Source: Niveispirillum sp.
GTDB taxonomy: Bacteria > Pseudomonadota > Alphaproteobacteria > Azospirillales > Azospirillaceae
Direction: 5' to 3'
Assembly: GCA_016463045.1 (NCBI GenBank)
Contig: JAEMSB010000042.1
Span: 1-14,628, forward strand
Length of the DNA: 14,628 nt
The translations under genes were made by a program, and so were the position numbers. The notes beneath the pieces are model-generated. The model did no database searches. It worked only from the letters and a program-made list of their open reading frames with translations, and had not been told where the DNA came from. This document shows positions 1-6,993 of this stretch, in pieces. Position 1 is the first letter of the stretch. Each line of letters starts with the position of its first letter.

Positions 1-1032
1 GCCCATACCCGCGTCGGCACCGTGCCGCTGCTGCCAGCGGGTTATCGGGTGGGGTGGGAGCAGTTTGCTCTATATTCCTCACCTGCAATGCCGCATCAGT
101 CGGTTCCAAGCATGGTACAGTTGAAACAGGAAGCAGAACAGATCCGCCTGTCAGCGGCCGGGGCGGTGTTGACCATTGATCGCACCACTGGTCTGGTGGT
201 CAGCTATGCCAAGGATGGCGCGGTGCTGGTCAAGGGTGGGCAACCCAATTTCTTCCGGGCTGAAACCGACAATGACCTGGGCACCCCGACACAGAGCCAG
301 CAAAAACCCTGGAAGGCAATGACGGAACAGCGCTGGCTACGCCGCATTGACGCCCGCCAGACGTCGGCAGGTGCGGTGGTGGAGGTGGATTACGGGTTGG
401 GCGGCGGTGCTGCCAGCTTTACCGCCCGTTACACGATGGAGGGGGATGGTTCGCTGGCTGTGGCGGCGGAACTGATCCCACTGAAGGATGATCTGCCGCC
501 ACCGACGCGTGTCGGCCTCTGGTACAGCTTTCCAGCCAGTACCAGTACAGTGCAATGGTATGGGCGCGGCCCGCATGAAACCTATGTCGACCGCAAGACA
601 TCTGCGGCCATCGGCCTGTGGCGTGGGGCCATCGCCGACCAGAACCATGACTACATGCGCCCGCAGGATACCGGCAACAAGGTGGATGTGCGCTGGATGG
701 AACTGACCGGCGGGGGAACGGGTCTGCGTATCAGCGGTGATGGCCCCCTGATGATGAATGCGCTGGCCTTCCCCTATACCGACCTGTATCGCCGCCCGCC
801 CGGCACCTGGAAATCCAGCGATATTGTCCCCCATGGCGATGGCTCCCTGTTAATTGACGGGGCGCAATGGGGTGTTGGCGGGGATACCGCGTGGGATGTT
901 TACGGCCAGCCGCACATGCAATATCGCACGCGACTGGAACCAACCCGATTCTCGTTCCGGTTTACACCGTTCAGCGGTCCCGGAACGAATGCAGGGGAAG
1001 CGCAACCGGCCCAGGCCACACAGCTTCCCTGA
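1..1032 (+). CDS. GH2 beta-galactosidase-type glycoside hydrolase, C-terminal part (5' end outside window)
   Basis: The frame is open to the left edge, so this is the 3' portion of a longer gene; the GTG at 22 is not taken as the start. The visible 343 residues match the C-terminal region of LacZ-type GH2 enzymes (domain 4 end plus the 'small chain' beta-sandwich). The motif FFRAETDNDLG parallels the LacZ W/F-R-A-P-T-D-N-D-x-G motif, WYGRGPHETYVDRK matches the conserved GRGPxExYxDR segment, and YMRPQDTGNKVDVRW matches the YxxPQExG region. These family features surround and complete the active site; the catalytic acid/base and nucleophile glutamates lie upstream, out of view. Established family role: hydrolysis of terminal beta-galactosyl (or related) residues. 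A strong terminator follows the stop by about 35 bases. A GH2 beta-glucuronidase-like specificity is less likely, because the small-chain domain is typical of beta-galactosidases, but the exact substrate is inferred. Confidence 0.9.
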   Translation, partial: AHTRVGTVPLLPAGYRVGWEQFALYSSPAMPHQSVPSMVQLKQEAEQIRLSAAGAVLTIDRTTGLVVSYAKDGAVLVKGGQPNFFRAETDNDLGTPTQSQQKPWKAMTEQRWLRRIDARQTSAGAVVEVDYGLGGGAASFTARYTMEGDGSLAVAAELIPLKDDLPPPTRVGLWYSFPASTSTVQWYGRGPHETYVDRKTSAAIGLWRGAIADQNHDYMRPQDTGNKVDVRWMELTGGGTGLRISGDGPLMMNALAFPYTDLYRRPPGTWKSSDIVPHGDGSLLIDGAQWGVGGDTAWDVYGQPHMQYRTRLEPTRFSFRFTPFSGPGTNAGEAQPAQATQLP

Positions 1033-1066
1033 GGCAGGCGAGTTGCCCACTCGTTGACATGCCCCC

Positions 1067-1104
1067 AAATGGGGAGCGGCGATCGCAGCCGCTCCCCATT
1101 TTTT
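1067..1104 (+). terminator. Rho-independent terminator after the GH2 gene
   Basis: A perfect 14-bp inverted repeat (arms 1067-1080 and 1088-1101, GC-rich core GGGGAGCGGC / GCCGCTCCCC) encloses a 7-base loop, GATCGCA. It runs directly into six T residues (1099-1104). Placed 35 bases after the GH2 stop, it should end that transcript and separate it from the receptor gene. Confidence 0.9.
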
Positions 1105-1116
1105 ATGGTCTGCATA

Positions 1117-1151
1117 CCAAACTGCCGAGGGTTTGACCCTTGGCAGTTTGG
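1117..1151. repeat. 15-bp inverted repeat (hairpin) in the intergenic region
   Basis: CCAAACTGCC at 1117-1126 pairs perfectly with GGCAGTTTGG at 1142-1151. The stem continues inward through one G-T wobble and AGGG/CCCT (1128-1131 / 1137-1140) to a 5-base loop, TTTGA. No T-run follows on + and no A-run precedes it, so it is not a standard terminator. It may be one unit of a dispersed intergenic palindrome family or a processing signal. Confidence 0.75.
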
Positions 1152-1170
1152 AGGCTGTCGACCGCCAGCC

Positions 1171-1210
1171 CGCCGCTCGTGCGGCGAAAGCCAAGCCGCC
1201 GGATGGCGGC
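1171..1210. repeat. Two adjacent short GC hairpins
   Basis: CGCCGC (1171-1176) pairs with GCGGCG (1181-1186) around TCGT. GCCGCC (1195-1200) pairs with GGCGGC (1205-1210) around GGAT. Both have 6-bp stems and 4-base loops and are 8 bases apart. They resemble the tandem imperfect palindromes of REP-type intergenic elements, though one copy in one window cannot prove dispersal. Confidence 0.5.
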
Positions 1211-1233
1211 GCCCGGAGCTTGCGGGAACATGC

Positions 1234-1270
1234 AAAGACCAAGAGCCTATGTTCCACGGCTCTTGGCTTT
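1234..1270. repeat. Third intergenic hairpin, CCAAGAGCC / GGCTCTTGG
   Basis: A perfect 9-bp stem (1239-1247 / 1258-1266) has a 10-base loop. Weaker flanking A/T pairing extends it to about 1235/1270. It ends with a short CTTT, so it could act as a weak terminator or attenuator on + ahead of the receptor gene. Confidence 0.55.
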
Positions 1271-1297
1271 AACGTCAAAACCGCCCCGGAAATCACT

Positions 1298-1314
1298 TCA
1301 CAGATAAACTGTGA
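1298..1314. promoter_or_regulatory. Operator-like palindrome upstream of the TonB receptor
   Basis: TCACAG at 1298-1303 and CTGTGA at 1309-1314 form a perfect 6-bp inverted repeat separated by ATAAA, 93 bases before the receptor ATG. This size and position are typical of a dimeric repressor or activator site. Sugar-responsive receptors are often controlled by LacI- or GntR-type proteins, but no such regulator gene is in the window. The half-sites are in the opposite order to a CRP box (TGTGA-N6-TCACA). Confidence 0.45.
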
Positions 1315-1393
1315 TCGATACCAGTTTTGTGTTGAGTTATATCAGCTGGTGCGTTACCAATCTTGTCGAAGCAGCGTCCAAGCTGTGAATTTT

Positions 1394-1400
1394 GGGAGGG
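1394..1400 (+). promoter_or_regulatory. Ribosome binding site fixing the receptor start
   Basis: GGGAGGG sits 6 bases before ATG at 1407. This favours 1407 as the start over the in-frame TTG at 1392, which lies upstream of the Shine-Dalgarno sequence and has no ribosome site of its own. Confidence 0.8.
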
Positions 1401-1406
1401 ATATCA

Positions 1407-4283
1407 ATGACCCAGGGGAATTTCCGCCTGTCCTGTCTGGCTGTGTCCGTGTCGACGCTGGCCATTCTTGCTGCAAGCCCGGCTGTTCTGGCGCAGACCA
1501 CTGCACCCGTGAATAAAGCCGCTCCAGCCCCTGCCGCTACACCAGCACCGGCACCCGCCCCGTCGGCGACGCCTGCTACGGAATTGCTGGAGGAGATTGT
1601 GGTGACGGGCGTGCTGCGCGATACAGTCGCGTCCAAGGCACCGATTGCCCTTACCACAGTGGGCGAAGAGCGTATCCGGGAAGTCGTGCCGATCAGTGCG
1701 GCAGACCTGTTGACGGAAATCCCCGGTGTTGTGGTGAACAGCGACAATGGCGAGGTGAAGAACAGCGTCTATGCGCGCGGTCTCTCCAATGGTACGGCTT
1801 CTGGCACGTTCGGTTATTACTGGACGCAGATGCTGGAAGATGGGCTTCCCGTGACGCCAGTCCTCTATTCCAACTTTCAGCCAGACCTGTTCTTGCGCCC
1901 GGACGCCATGAACAAGCGAGTACAGGCGGTGCGCGGTGGTTCGGCGGCTGTGACTGGACCCAATGCACCGGGGGGTCTGTTCAATTACATCTCCAAAACA
2001 GGTCTGACGGATCCGGGTGGGTTGGCGTCGGTACGACTGGGGATCGAGGGTGATGATAATCTCTACCAAAAATATGAATTCTATTACGGTGCGCATAATG
2101 AGGAAGAAACATTGGGTTGGGCCATCGGTGGCAATTACCGCCGAAGCAAGGGTTATCGCGACATCGACTATCCGTTGAATGACGGCGGACAGGTAAAGGG
2201 TAATCTAAACTACGTTTATGATTCGGCCCAGGGTGCCGGTGGTATCCTGGTATCACTCAAATATCTGAACGACCGTACTGGCACGCTGGATAGCTACCGT
2301 CCGCTGGCGCGTGGCTTTGACGATCCGCAATTCACAGAGGAATTCGGGCGGGTCGTGAATTTTCTGCCGGTCGGTGACCTCTCTCACACCGTGCCCTTTG
2401 GTGGAAGCGGGGAAACACGGGAATGGGATCCCAGCGATTTCAGCCACGAAAGGTCCAAATCTGTGGGCGTGAAATGGGATCATGAATTTGGCGATGGCTG
2501 GTCCATTTCCAACAATCTGCGTGTGCAGGAAAACAAGGTCGATCACACCTATGCCACGGATATTGGCTATCAAAGCCTGCTGAATTCCCAGACTTTCACC
2601 TTGATGGGCACACAGGCCGCAGGGTTGGCTAACACGCCTGGATACTTCAACCTGACGGACCGCGATACGGGCCAATTGCTGGCGCGCGTCTATCGCATCA
2701 CCAATGCTAACCAGAATGGGGTCTGTGTAACGGCGGTGAGCAATGGCTATTGTATTGATAAGAATACACCCAATCTGTTGCCAAATCAGACCATCGTCAA
2801 TGATGCGCCGATTGATAGCTCGAACCTGATCCTGACGGTTGGCAGTTCCAACTCCAGTGGTGTGATCCGCAGCCGCGACATCATGGACCTGCTGACGGTG
2901 ACTAAGGAAATCTCGGCCTTTACCATTACCAGCGGTGTTTATTTCAGCCAGAGTGAGTTCAGCCGAGACTTCGCTTACGCGGGCCGTGGCGTCATGGCTT
3001 TGGAGAATAACCCCACAACGCTGGGCGTTTCCTTCACTACAACGACCAATACCACAGCCGGTGGCGCGGCTGGTACGACTTACCAGTTGACCGATCCCAC
3101 CGGCTTCGGTGCCTTGGGCAGCAGCGTCGGGTTGACCTTGAAGGACCGGGCCAAGACGCGCGAAATCTCCCCCCTGCTGGGCGTGACCTGGGAGGCGACG
3201 CCAGACCTGCTGTTTGATGGTGGTGCCCGCTACACCTTCTATCGCGGCTGGGGGCAAAACCGCCGTTTTGTCACCAATCCCAATGCCGCCTCACGCAGTT
3301 TCGGTGGCATCGATGGCAACCCGCTGACGCTTTACGACAATCTCTATGCGGTGGAAACTTCGGCAAGCACTTTCAGCTATGACAAGGACACCGCCTATCT
3401 GCAATATAGTGGTGCCATCAGCTATAGCTTCAACCGGAATACATCGCTGTTTGCGCGTTATACCAAAGGCCGGAAGAACCAGGATGGATTCTGGGATGGC
3501 TTCAGCGTGACCCAGAAGCTGGCCGATGATTATTCCCTTGACCCGCTGCCCACAATTGAACAGGCGGAACTGTCGCTGCGCTATCGCAATTCATGGCTGA
3601 CCTTGAATCCGGTGCTCTTCTATACCGACCTGACCAATGTGCCGGTCCGTCGCAATGACGGTCTGCTGGCCGATGGGGTAACCCGTTATATCACCAAGCC
3701 CTTTTTCAGCCATTACCGGTCCTATGGGCTGGAACTGGACAACACAATCCGTTTCTCAAGCTGGTTCAACATCCGCAATGTGCTGACCTTGAACCGCGGA
3801 CGCTCCGAGGCGTTTGCCAGCATCAGCCTGGGTACCTGCAACGGTGTCCCCGATGCCACCAAATGCCCCAACGGCATATTGCCGCCGGATGATGATGTGG
3901 CCACCTATCTGAAGGGACCGCAGGAACGGGCGGCATTGGTCACCTATAACGGTACGGCCAATTTCCGATTTGGAGATTTTGGCGGCTATTATCGGTTCCG
4001 CTATATCAGCTCCCGCCCGGTTACGGTGCGAAACACCTATCGCCTGCCGGAACAGTTCCTCTCCGATATCGGCCTGAACTACCGCATCAACGATACGTTC
4101 AGCGTTTCGTTCAACGTCAATAATCTGCTCAACAACACCAACGTTACGCAAGTCAGCGCGGTGGGCACCGTGCCGTCCACGCTGACAGAGGCGCAATTGC
4201 TGGAACTATATCCCAATGCCTTGTCGCAGGTGCAGACCAACGCACCGCGTTCCTATTTCCTGACTGTGAACGCCAAGTTCTGA
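1407..4283 (+). CDS. TonB-dependent outer-membrane receptor (likely oligosaccharide importer)
   Basis: This 958-residue protein should form a 22-strand outer-membrane barrel that takes up substrate using TonB/ExbBD energy. Residues 1-29 are a signal peptide (hydrophobic core LAVSVSTLAILAA, cleavage after VLA). Residues about 36-56 are a Pro/Ala-rich linker. Residues 62-68 (EEIVVTG) form the TonB box region and lead into the plug, which includes PISAADLLTEIPGVVV, VRGGSAAVTGPNAPGG and NYISKTG. The rest shows alternating aromatic/polar strands typical of the barrel, ending in the terminal Phe of ...YFLTVNAKF that the BAM machinery recognises. The start is set by GGGAGGG at 1394. Neighbours are a GH2 hydrolase and a polysaccharide lyase, so carbohydrate import is inferred rather than siderophore uptake. 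There is no N-terminal FecA-like signalling domain, so it is not expected to signal to a sigma/anti-sigma pair. Confidence 0.95.
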   Translation: MTQGNFRLSCLAVSVSTLAILAASPAVLAQTTAPVNKAAPAPAATPAPAPAPSATPATELLEEIVVTGVLRDTVASKAPIALTTVGEERIREVVPISAADLLTEIPGVVVNSDNGEVKNSVYARGLSNGTASGTFGYYWTQMLEDGLPVTPVLYSNFQPDLFLRPDAMNKRVQAVRGGSAAVTGPNAPGGLFNYISKTGLTDPGGLASVRLGIEGDDNLYQKYEFYYGAHNEEETLGWAIGGNYRRSKGYRDIDYPLNDGGQVKGNLNYVYDSAQGAGGILVSLKYLNDRTGTLDSYRPLARGFDDPQFTEEFGRVVNFLPVGDLSHTVPFGGSGETREWDPSDFSHERSKSVGVKWDHEFGDGWSISNNLRVQENKVDHTYATDIGYQSLLNSQTFTLMGTQAAGLANTPGYFNLTDRDTGQLLARVYRITNANQNGVCVTAVSNGYCIDKNTPNLLPNQTIVNDAPIDSSNLILTVGSSNSSGVIRSRDIMDLLTVTKEISAFTITSGVYFSQSEFSRDFAYAGRGVMALENNPTTLGVSFTTTTNTTAGGAAGTTYQLTDPTGFGALGSSVGLTLKDRAKTREISPLLGVTWEATPDLLFDGGARYTFYRGWGQNRRFVTNPNAASRSFGGIDGNPLTLYDNLYAVETSASTFSYDKDTAYLQYSGAISYSFNRNTSLFARYTKGRKNQDGFWDGFSVTQKLADDYSLDPLPTIEQAELSLRYRNSWLTLNPVLFYTDLTNVPVRRNDGLLADGVTRYITKPFFSHYRSYGLELDNTIRFSSWFNIRNVLTLNRGRSEAFASISLGTCNGVPDATKCPNGILPPDDDVATYLKGPQERAALVTYNGTANFRFGDFGGYYRFRYISSRPVTVRNTYRLPEQFLSDIGLNYRINDTFSVSFNVNNLLNNTNVTQVSAVGTVPSTLTEAQLLELYPNALSQVQTNAPRSYFLTVNAKF

Positions 4284-4294
4284 TATCACGATTC

Positions 4295-4332
4295 ACCCGC
4301 TGCCCCTCCTGCGCATCCGCGTTGGAGCGGGT
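4295..4332 (+). other. Possible weak hairpin between receptor and lyase genes
   Basis: ACCCGCT (4295-4301) can pair with AGCGGGT (4326-4332) across a 24-base loop within the 85-base gap between receptor and lyase. There is no T-run, so readthrough is expected and the two genes are probably co-transcribed. At most this could lower downstream expression or stabilise the upstream message. Confidence 0.3.
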
Positions 4333-4368
4333 AGCGGGCTAGGCATTTCTGCTCCGGGGACGCCGATC

Positions 4369-6699
4369 ATGCGCATTGCCCATTTTTTCCTTGCCCCCGC
4401 CTTGCTGCTGGGCGTCGCCACGGTACCTGCCTGGGGACAGCAGGCGGCAGGCCCGACAATGGCCTTCAAAGGGCAGAATATTGATCGGCTGCGGGATATG
4501 ATCAGCAGGGATCCGCTGGCCAAGACACGGGCAGAAGACCAGCGTAAGATCGCCGATGCCGCCTTGAAGAACCCACCCAAGGCAGAACGGAAGATTGATG
4601 ATGCACTGAAGGCGTTGGCGCTCACCTATCGCCTGACCGGGCAGCAGCAATATGCAGATGGGGCACGCGATCTGTTGTTGAAACGGGCGGCCAAGGCCGA
4701 CTGGCTGACCGATATGCCGCTGGCCAGGCGTGATCCGCCGTGGCGGTCCGATCTGGGGATGGGATTTGCCGCTGCCGCCTATGGTCTGGCCTATGATGCC
4801 ATCCGCGAAACGTTGAGCCCACAGGATCGCAAGGCCATTGTCGACGGTCTGGTCCGTGGGGCGATCCAGCCGATCTTGAATGACTGGGTGGATGGTGCCC
4901 ATCGTATCCACGCCCTGGATACGATGGGTCACAATTGGTGGGCGCATATTGTATTCGGCGCTGGCGTTGGGGTGCTCTCCATCCTGCGCGATGAACCCCA
5001 AGCGGCCGAATGGGCGCACCGGATTGATGCGGCCAGCGTCGAATGGTTCCGTTATTCCGGATCGCGGATTGAAAGCAAACCGCCCACATTTGGCGATGAC
5101 GGTGCCTATTCGGAAACGGTCAATTATGCGGAGCTGGGCTTGCACAGCCTGCTATTGTTCCGGCGTTCCTGGGTGGAGGTGATGGGCGCTCAGCCTTCCG
5201 TCATTCCGGCATTGGACAAGGTGGCCGCCAATTTCTTCGCCAATGCCTATCCCCGCAAGGATGGCTGGGTGTCGCTGAATTTTGGTGACAGCCGCCCCCC
5301 CAGTTGCGGATGTGCCAGTCTGGCTATCCTGTGGGCGCTAGGGGAACGTGATCCCGCGTTCCTCACCTATATCGACGGTTTTGCCGGGGTTCCAGAAAAA
5401 GATCCGTGGGGTGACGCGGACAACCTGCCTTATCTGCCATCTGCGACGGATCGTGATAAGGCAGGCTTGCCCAATCTGCCCACGGCTGCCATCTTCCCCA
5501 GCCAGGGTCTGGTGACGATGCGCGACGGCTGGCAGCCTGATGCCACCTTGTTTGCGCTGAAATCCGGCTATACCTGGAACCATAACCACGCCGATGCTGG
5601 CAGCTTCATCCTGCATCACCAGGGTCGCACGCTGCTGTCCGACAGCGGCCATTCGGTTTATTCAAGCCCGGAATATGACGGCTATTACCGCCAAAGCCTT
5701 GCCCACAATGTCGTTACCATTGACGGCAAGGCCATCCCCCCCAGTGATACCTATGATGGTACGCACAATATGGGGACGGTCGATCATCTGATTGATGTAC
5801 CCGGCTTTCGCTATGTGTGGGCCGATGCGACAGGGCCGACGGCCCGTTACTTTCAGCGCAATTTCCGTAACGTCCTATGGGTCGGCGGCACCATCCTGGT
5901 CCTGGATGATGTTCGCGCCTGGGAGATGGGCCAGTATGAGTGGCTGCTGCATTACCAGGGCACGGCCAAGCGCAGCGGTAAAGTCGTCCAGATCGCTGAT
6001 GGCGATGCAGCGGTGGATGTCCAACCCTTGTTTCCGGCACCTTTGCCAGATGGCGGCTTGAAAACCGATTACCCAGAGGCGATGCGACTGATGGAGCATG
6101 TGGGTCTGAAAGATGCGGAGCCGAAAGTAACGATCCCTTATCTTGGCTTTCAGCCCGCAGAAAAACGGGAACGGGAAAAATTCCTCGTCGCTATCCAGCC
6201 GGTGGTTGCAGGTCAACCGGCAGAGAGATTGGAGCGGCTGGAAGGCCAGAACTGGATCGGCGTGCGGTTGACCGGGAAAGGCCGGGTGACGGAAATCTAC
6301 CTCAATCTGCTGGCTGATGGCCGCATCCGCCACCGCAACGCAAATAATACCATCGCTGGATATGAAACAGACGCCTACATCATAACACTATCCTGGCCAG
6401 AAGGATCATCGCCTAACAGTCAACCAGAGCAATTGTTTATTGCTAATGGATCTTATGTTCGGCGGGACGGGCAGGTAATATTGGATAGTCTGTCAAAACT
6501 GTTCGCCCATCTGAACTTTGGCTCAACCCCCAGCCTTACGCTTTCTACCACCCAGCCGGATGTAACGCTGCATATCGGCTGTCAGGCACCTGTAGCAGTG
6601 TTAGGCACAGAGACAGGCTTGGCCTGCAATCAAGGTCGCGCTACCTTGGTGCACCGCGCGGGTGACCTGCTCCCTGGAAATGTGTCCGATGTGAAGTAG
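4369..6699 (+). CDS. Heparinase II/III-superfamily polysaccharide lyase, secreted; 3' end cut by an IS
   Basis: The 776-residue frame starts with a signal peptide (FFLAPALLLGVATVPAWG, cleavage near residue 23/24), so the enzyme acts in the periplasm or outside. Residues about 30-340 form an alpha/alpha-toroid-like, helix-rich domain with MGHNWWAH (186-193) and GDDGAYSETVNYAELG (about 243-258, Tyr247 a candidate catalytic residue). Residues about 380-620 are the heparinase II/III beta-sandwich with the hallmark NHNHADAGSF (404-413; His405, His407, Asp409) and LAHNVVTIDG (444-453). Family members cleave uronic-acid-containing polysaccharides (glycosaminoglycans, alginate and others) by beta-elimination; the precise PL family and substrate are not determinable here. 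Codons from about residue 765 onward (GDLLPGNVSDVK) fall inside the left end of the IS3 element at 6663, so the native C-terminus is missing. The main domains are complete and activity may survive. Start: ATG at 4369 with a modest GGGGA upstream. Confidence 0.88.
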   Translation: MRIAHFFLAPALLLGVATVPAWGQQAAGPTMAFKGQNIDRLRDMISRDPLAKTRAEDQRKIADAALKNPPKAERKIDDALKALALTYRLTGQQQYADGARDLLLKRAAKADWLTDMPLARRDPPWRSDLGMGFAAAAYGLAYDAIRETLSPQDRKAIVDGLVRGAIQPILNDWVDGAHRIHALDTMGHNWWAHIVFGAGVGVLSILRDEPQAAEWAHRIDAASVEWFRYSGSRIESKPPTFGDDGAYSETVNYAELGLHSLLLFRRSWVEVMGAQPSVIPALDKVAANFFANAYPRKDGWVSLNFGDSRPPSCGCASLAILWALGERDPAFLTYIDGFAGVPEKDPWGDADNLPYLPSATDRDKAGLPNLPTAAIFPSQGLVTMRDGWQPDATLFALKSGYTWNHNHADAGSFILHHQGRTLLSDSGHSVYSSPEYDGYYRQSLAHNVVTIDGKAIPPSDTYDGTHNMGTVDHLIDVPGFRYVWADATGPTARYFQRNFRNVLWVGGTILVLDDVRAWEMGQYEWLLHYQGTAKRSGKVVQIADGDAAVDVQPLFPAPLPDGGLKTDYPEAMRLMEHVGLKDAEPKVTIPYLGFQPAEKREREKFLVAIQPVVAGQPAERLERLEGQNWIGVRLTGKGRVTEIYLNLLADGRIRHRNANNTIAGYETDAYIITLSWPEGSSPNSQPEQLFIANGSYVRRDGQVILDSLSKLFAHLNFGSTPSLTLSTTQPDVTLHIGCQAPVAVLGTETGLACNQGRATLVHRAGDLLPGNVSDVK

Positions 6700-6702
6700 A
6701 GT

Positions 6703-6719
6703 CCTCCTGAACGAGGAGG
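6703..6719 (+). promoter_or_regulatory. Hairpin masking the orfA ribosome binding site
   Basis: CCTCCT (6703-6708) pairs with AGGAGG (6714-6719) around a 5-base loop, GAACG. The right arm is the Shine-Dalgarno sequence (GGAGGG, 6715-6720) located 7 bases before the orfA ATG at 6728. In an mRNA reading in from the lyase gene the site would be folded away. Such protection against impinging transcription is known for some insertion sequences; here it is inferred. Confidence 0.5.
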
Positions 6720-6727
6720 GCTATGAG

Positions 6728-6993
6728 ATGAAGAAGAGCCGTTTCAGCGAGGAGCAGATCATTGGGATCCTGCGGGAGCAGGAGGCCGGTCATAAGACGG
6801 CGGATATCTGCCGCCGCCATGGGAATCGGAGGCGACATTTTACGCCTGGAAATCGAAATACGGCGGGTTGGAGGTGTCTGAGGCCAAGCGCCTGAAGGGC
6901 TTGCAGGATGAGAACAGCCGTCTGAAGAAGCTTCTGGAGGAGGCGATGCTGGACAACGCCATGCTGCGGGAGGCGGCGGGAAAAAAGTGGTAA
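6728..6993 (+). pseudogene. IS3-family orfA (helix-turn-helix), frameshifted
   Basis: From ATG 6728 the frame gives MKKSRFSEEQIIGILREQEA and then HKTADICRRHG, the standard N-terminus of IS3-family OrfA (HTH_Tnp_1), through 6823. It then leaves the family frame. From 6829 the expected sequence EATFYAWKSKYGG continues one frame back and runs through the coiled-coil-like part (LQDENSRLKKLLEEAMLDNAMLREAAGKKW) to TAA at 6991-6993. Five bases (AATCG, 6824-6828) stand where six are expected, so a single-base deletion explains the break. The original frame ends early at an out-of-frame TGA. OrfA normally binds the IS ends and supplies the N-terminus of the OrfAB transposase. Confidence 0.85.
6981..6987 (+). 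other. Programmed -1 frameshift slippery site (A6G)
   Basis: AAAAAAG lies just before the orfA stop (TAA, 6991-6993). The orfB frame is exactly -1 relative to the downstream part of orfA. IS3-family elements use this motif to make the OrfAB fusion transposase. The upstream orfA frameshift means the fusion can no longer be made from the orfA ATG. Confidence 0.75.

Larger units (their letters stand above)
1033..1406. other. 374-base intergenic region between GH2 and the TonB receptor
   Basis: No convincing reading frame is seen here. The stretch holds the GH2 terminator, then four further hairpins in a row (1117-1151, 1171-1186, 1195-1210 and 1239-1266), then a 17-bp operator-like palindrome at 1298-1314, and finally the receptor's ribosome binding site. 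The hairpin-dense half (1117-1270) looks like a mosaic intergenic repeat rather than simple regulation. The AT-richer half (1271-1393) is where the receptor promoter should lie, but I see no hexamer pair good enough to call. Confidence 0.7.

Noticed and set aside
1392..1406. TTG at 1392 as start of the TonB receptor (adds 5 residues)
   Set aside because: The Shine-Dalgarno GGGAGGG lies downstream of it at 1394-1400 and is well spaced for ATG 1407, which is followed at once by a good signal peptide.
2253..3257. Long - strand open frame inside the receptor gene
   Set aside because: It is antisense to a clear TonB receptor, its translation has no recognisable domain, and such mirror frames are common in GC-rich genes.
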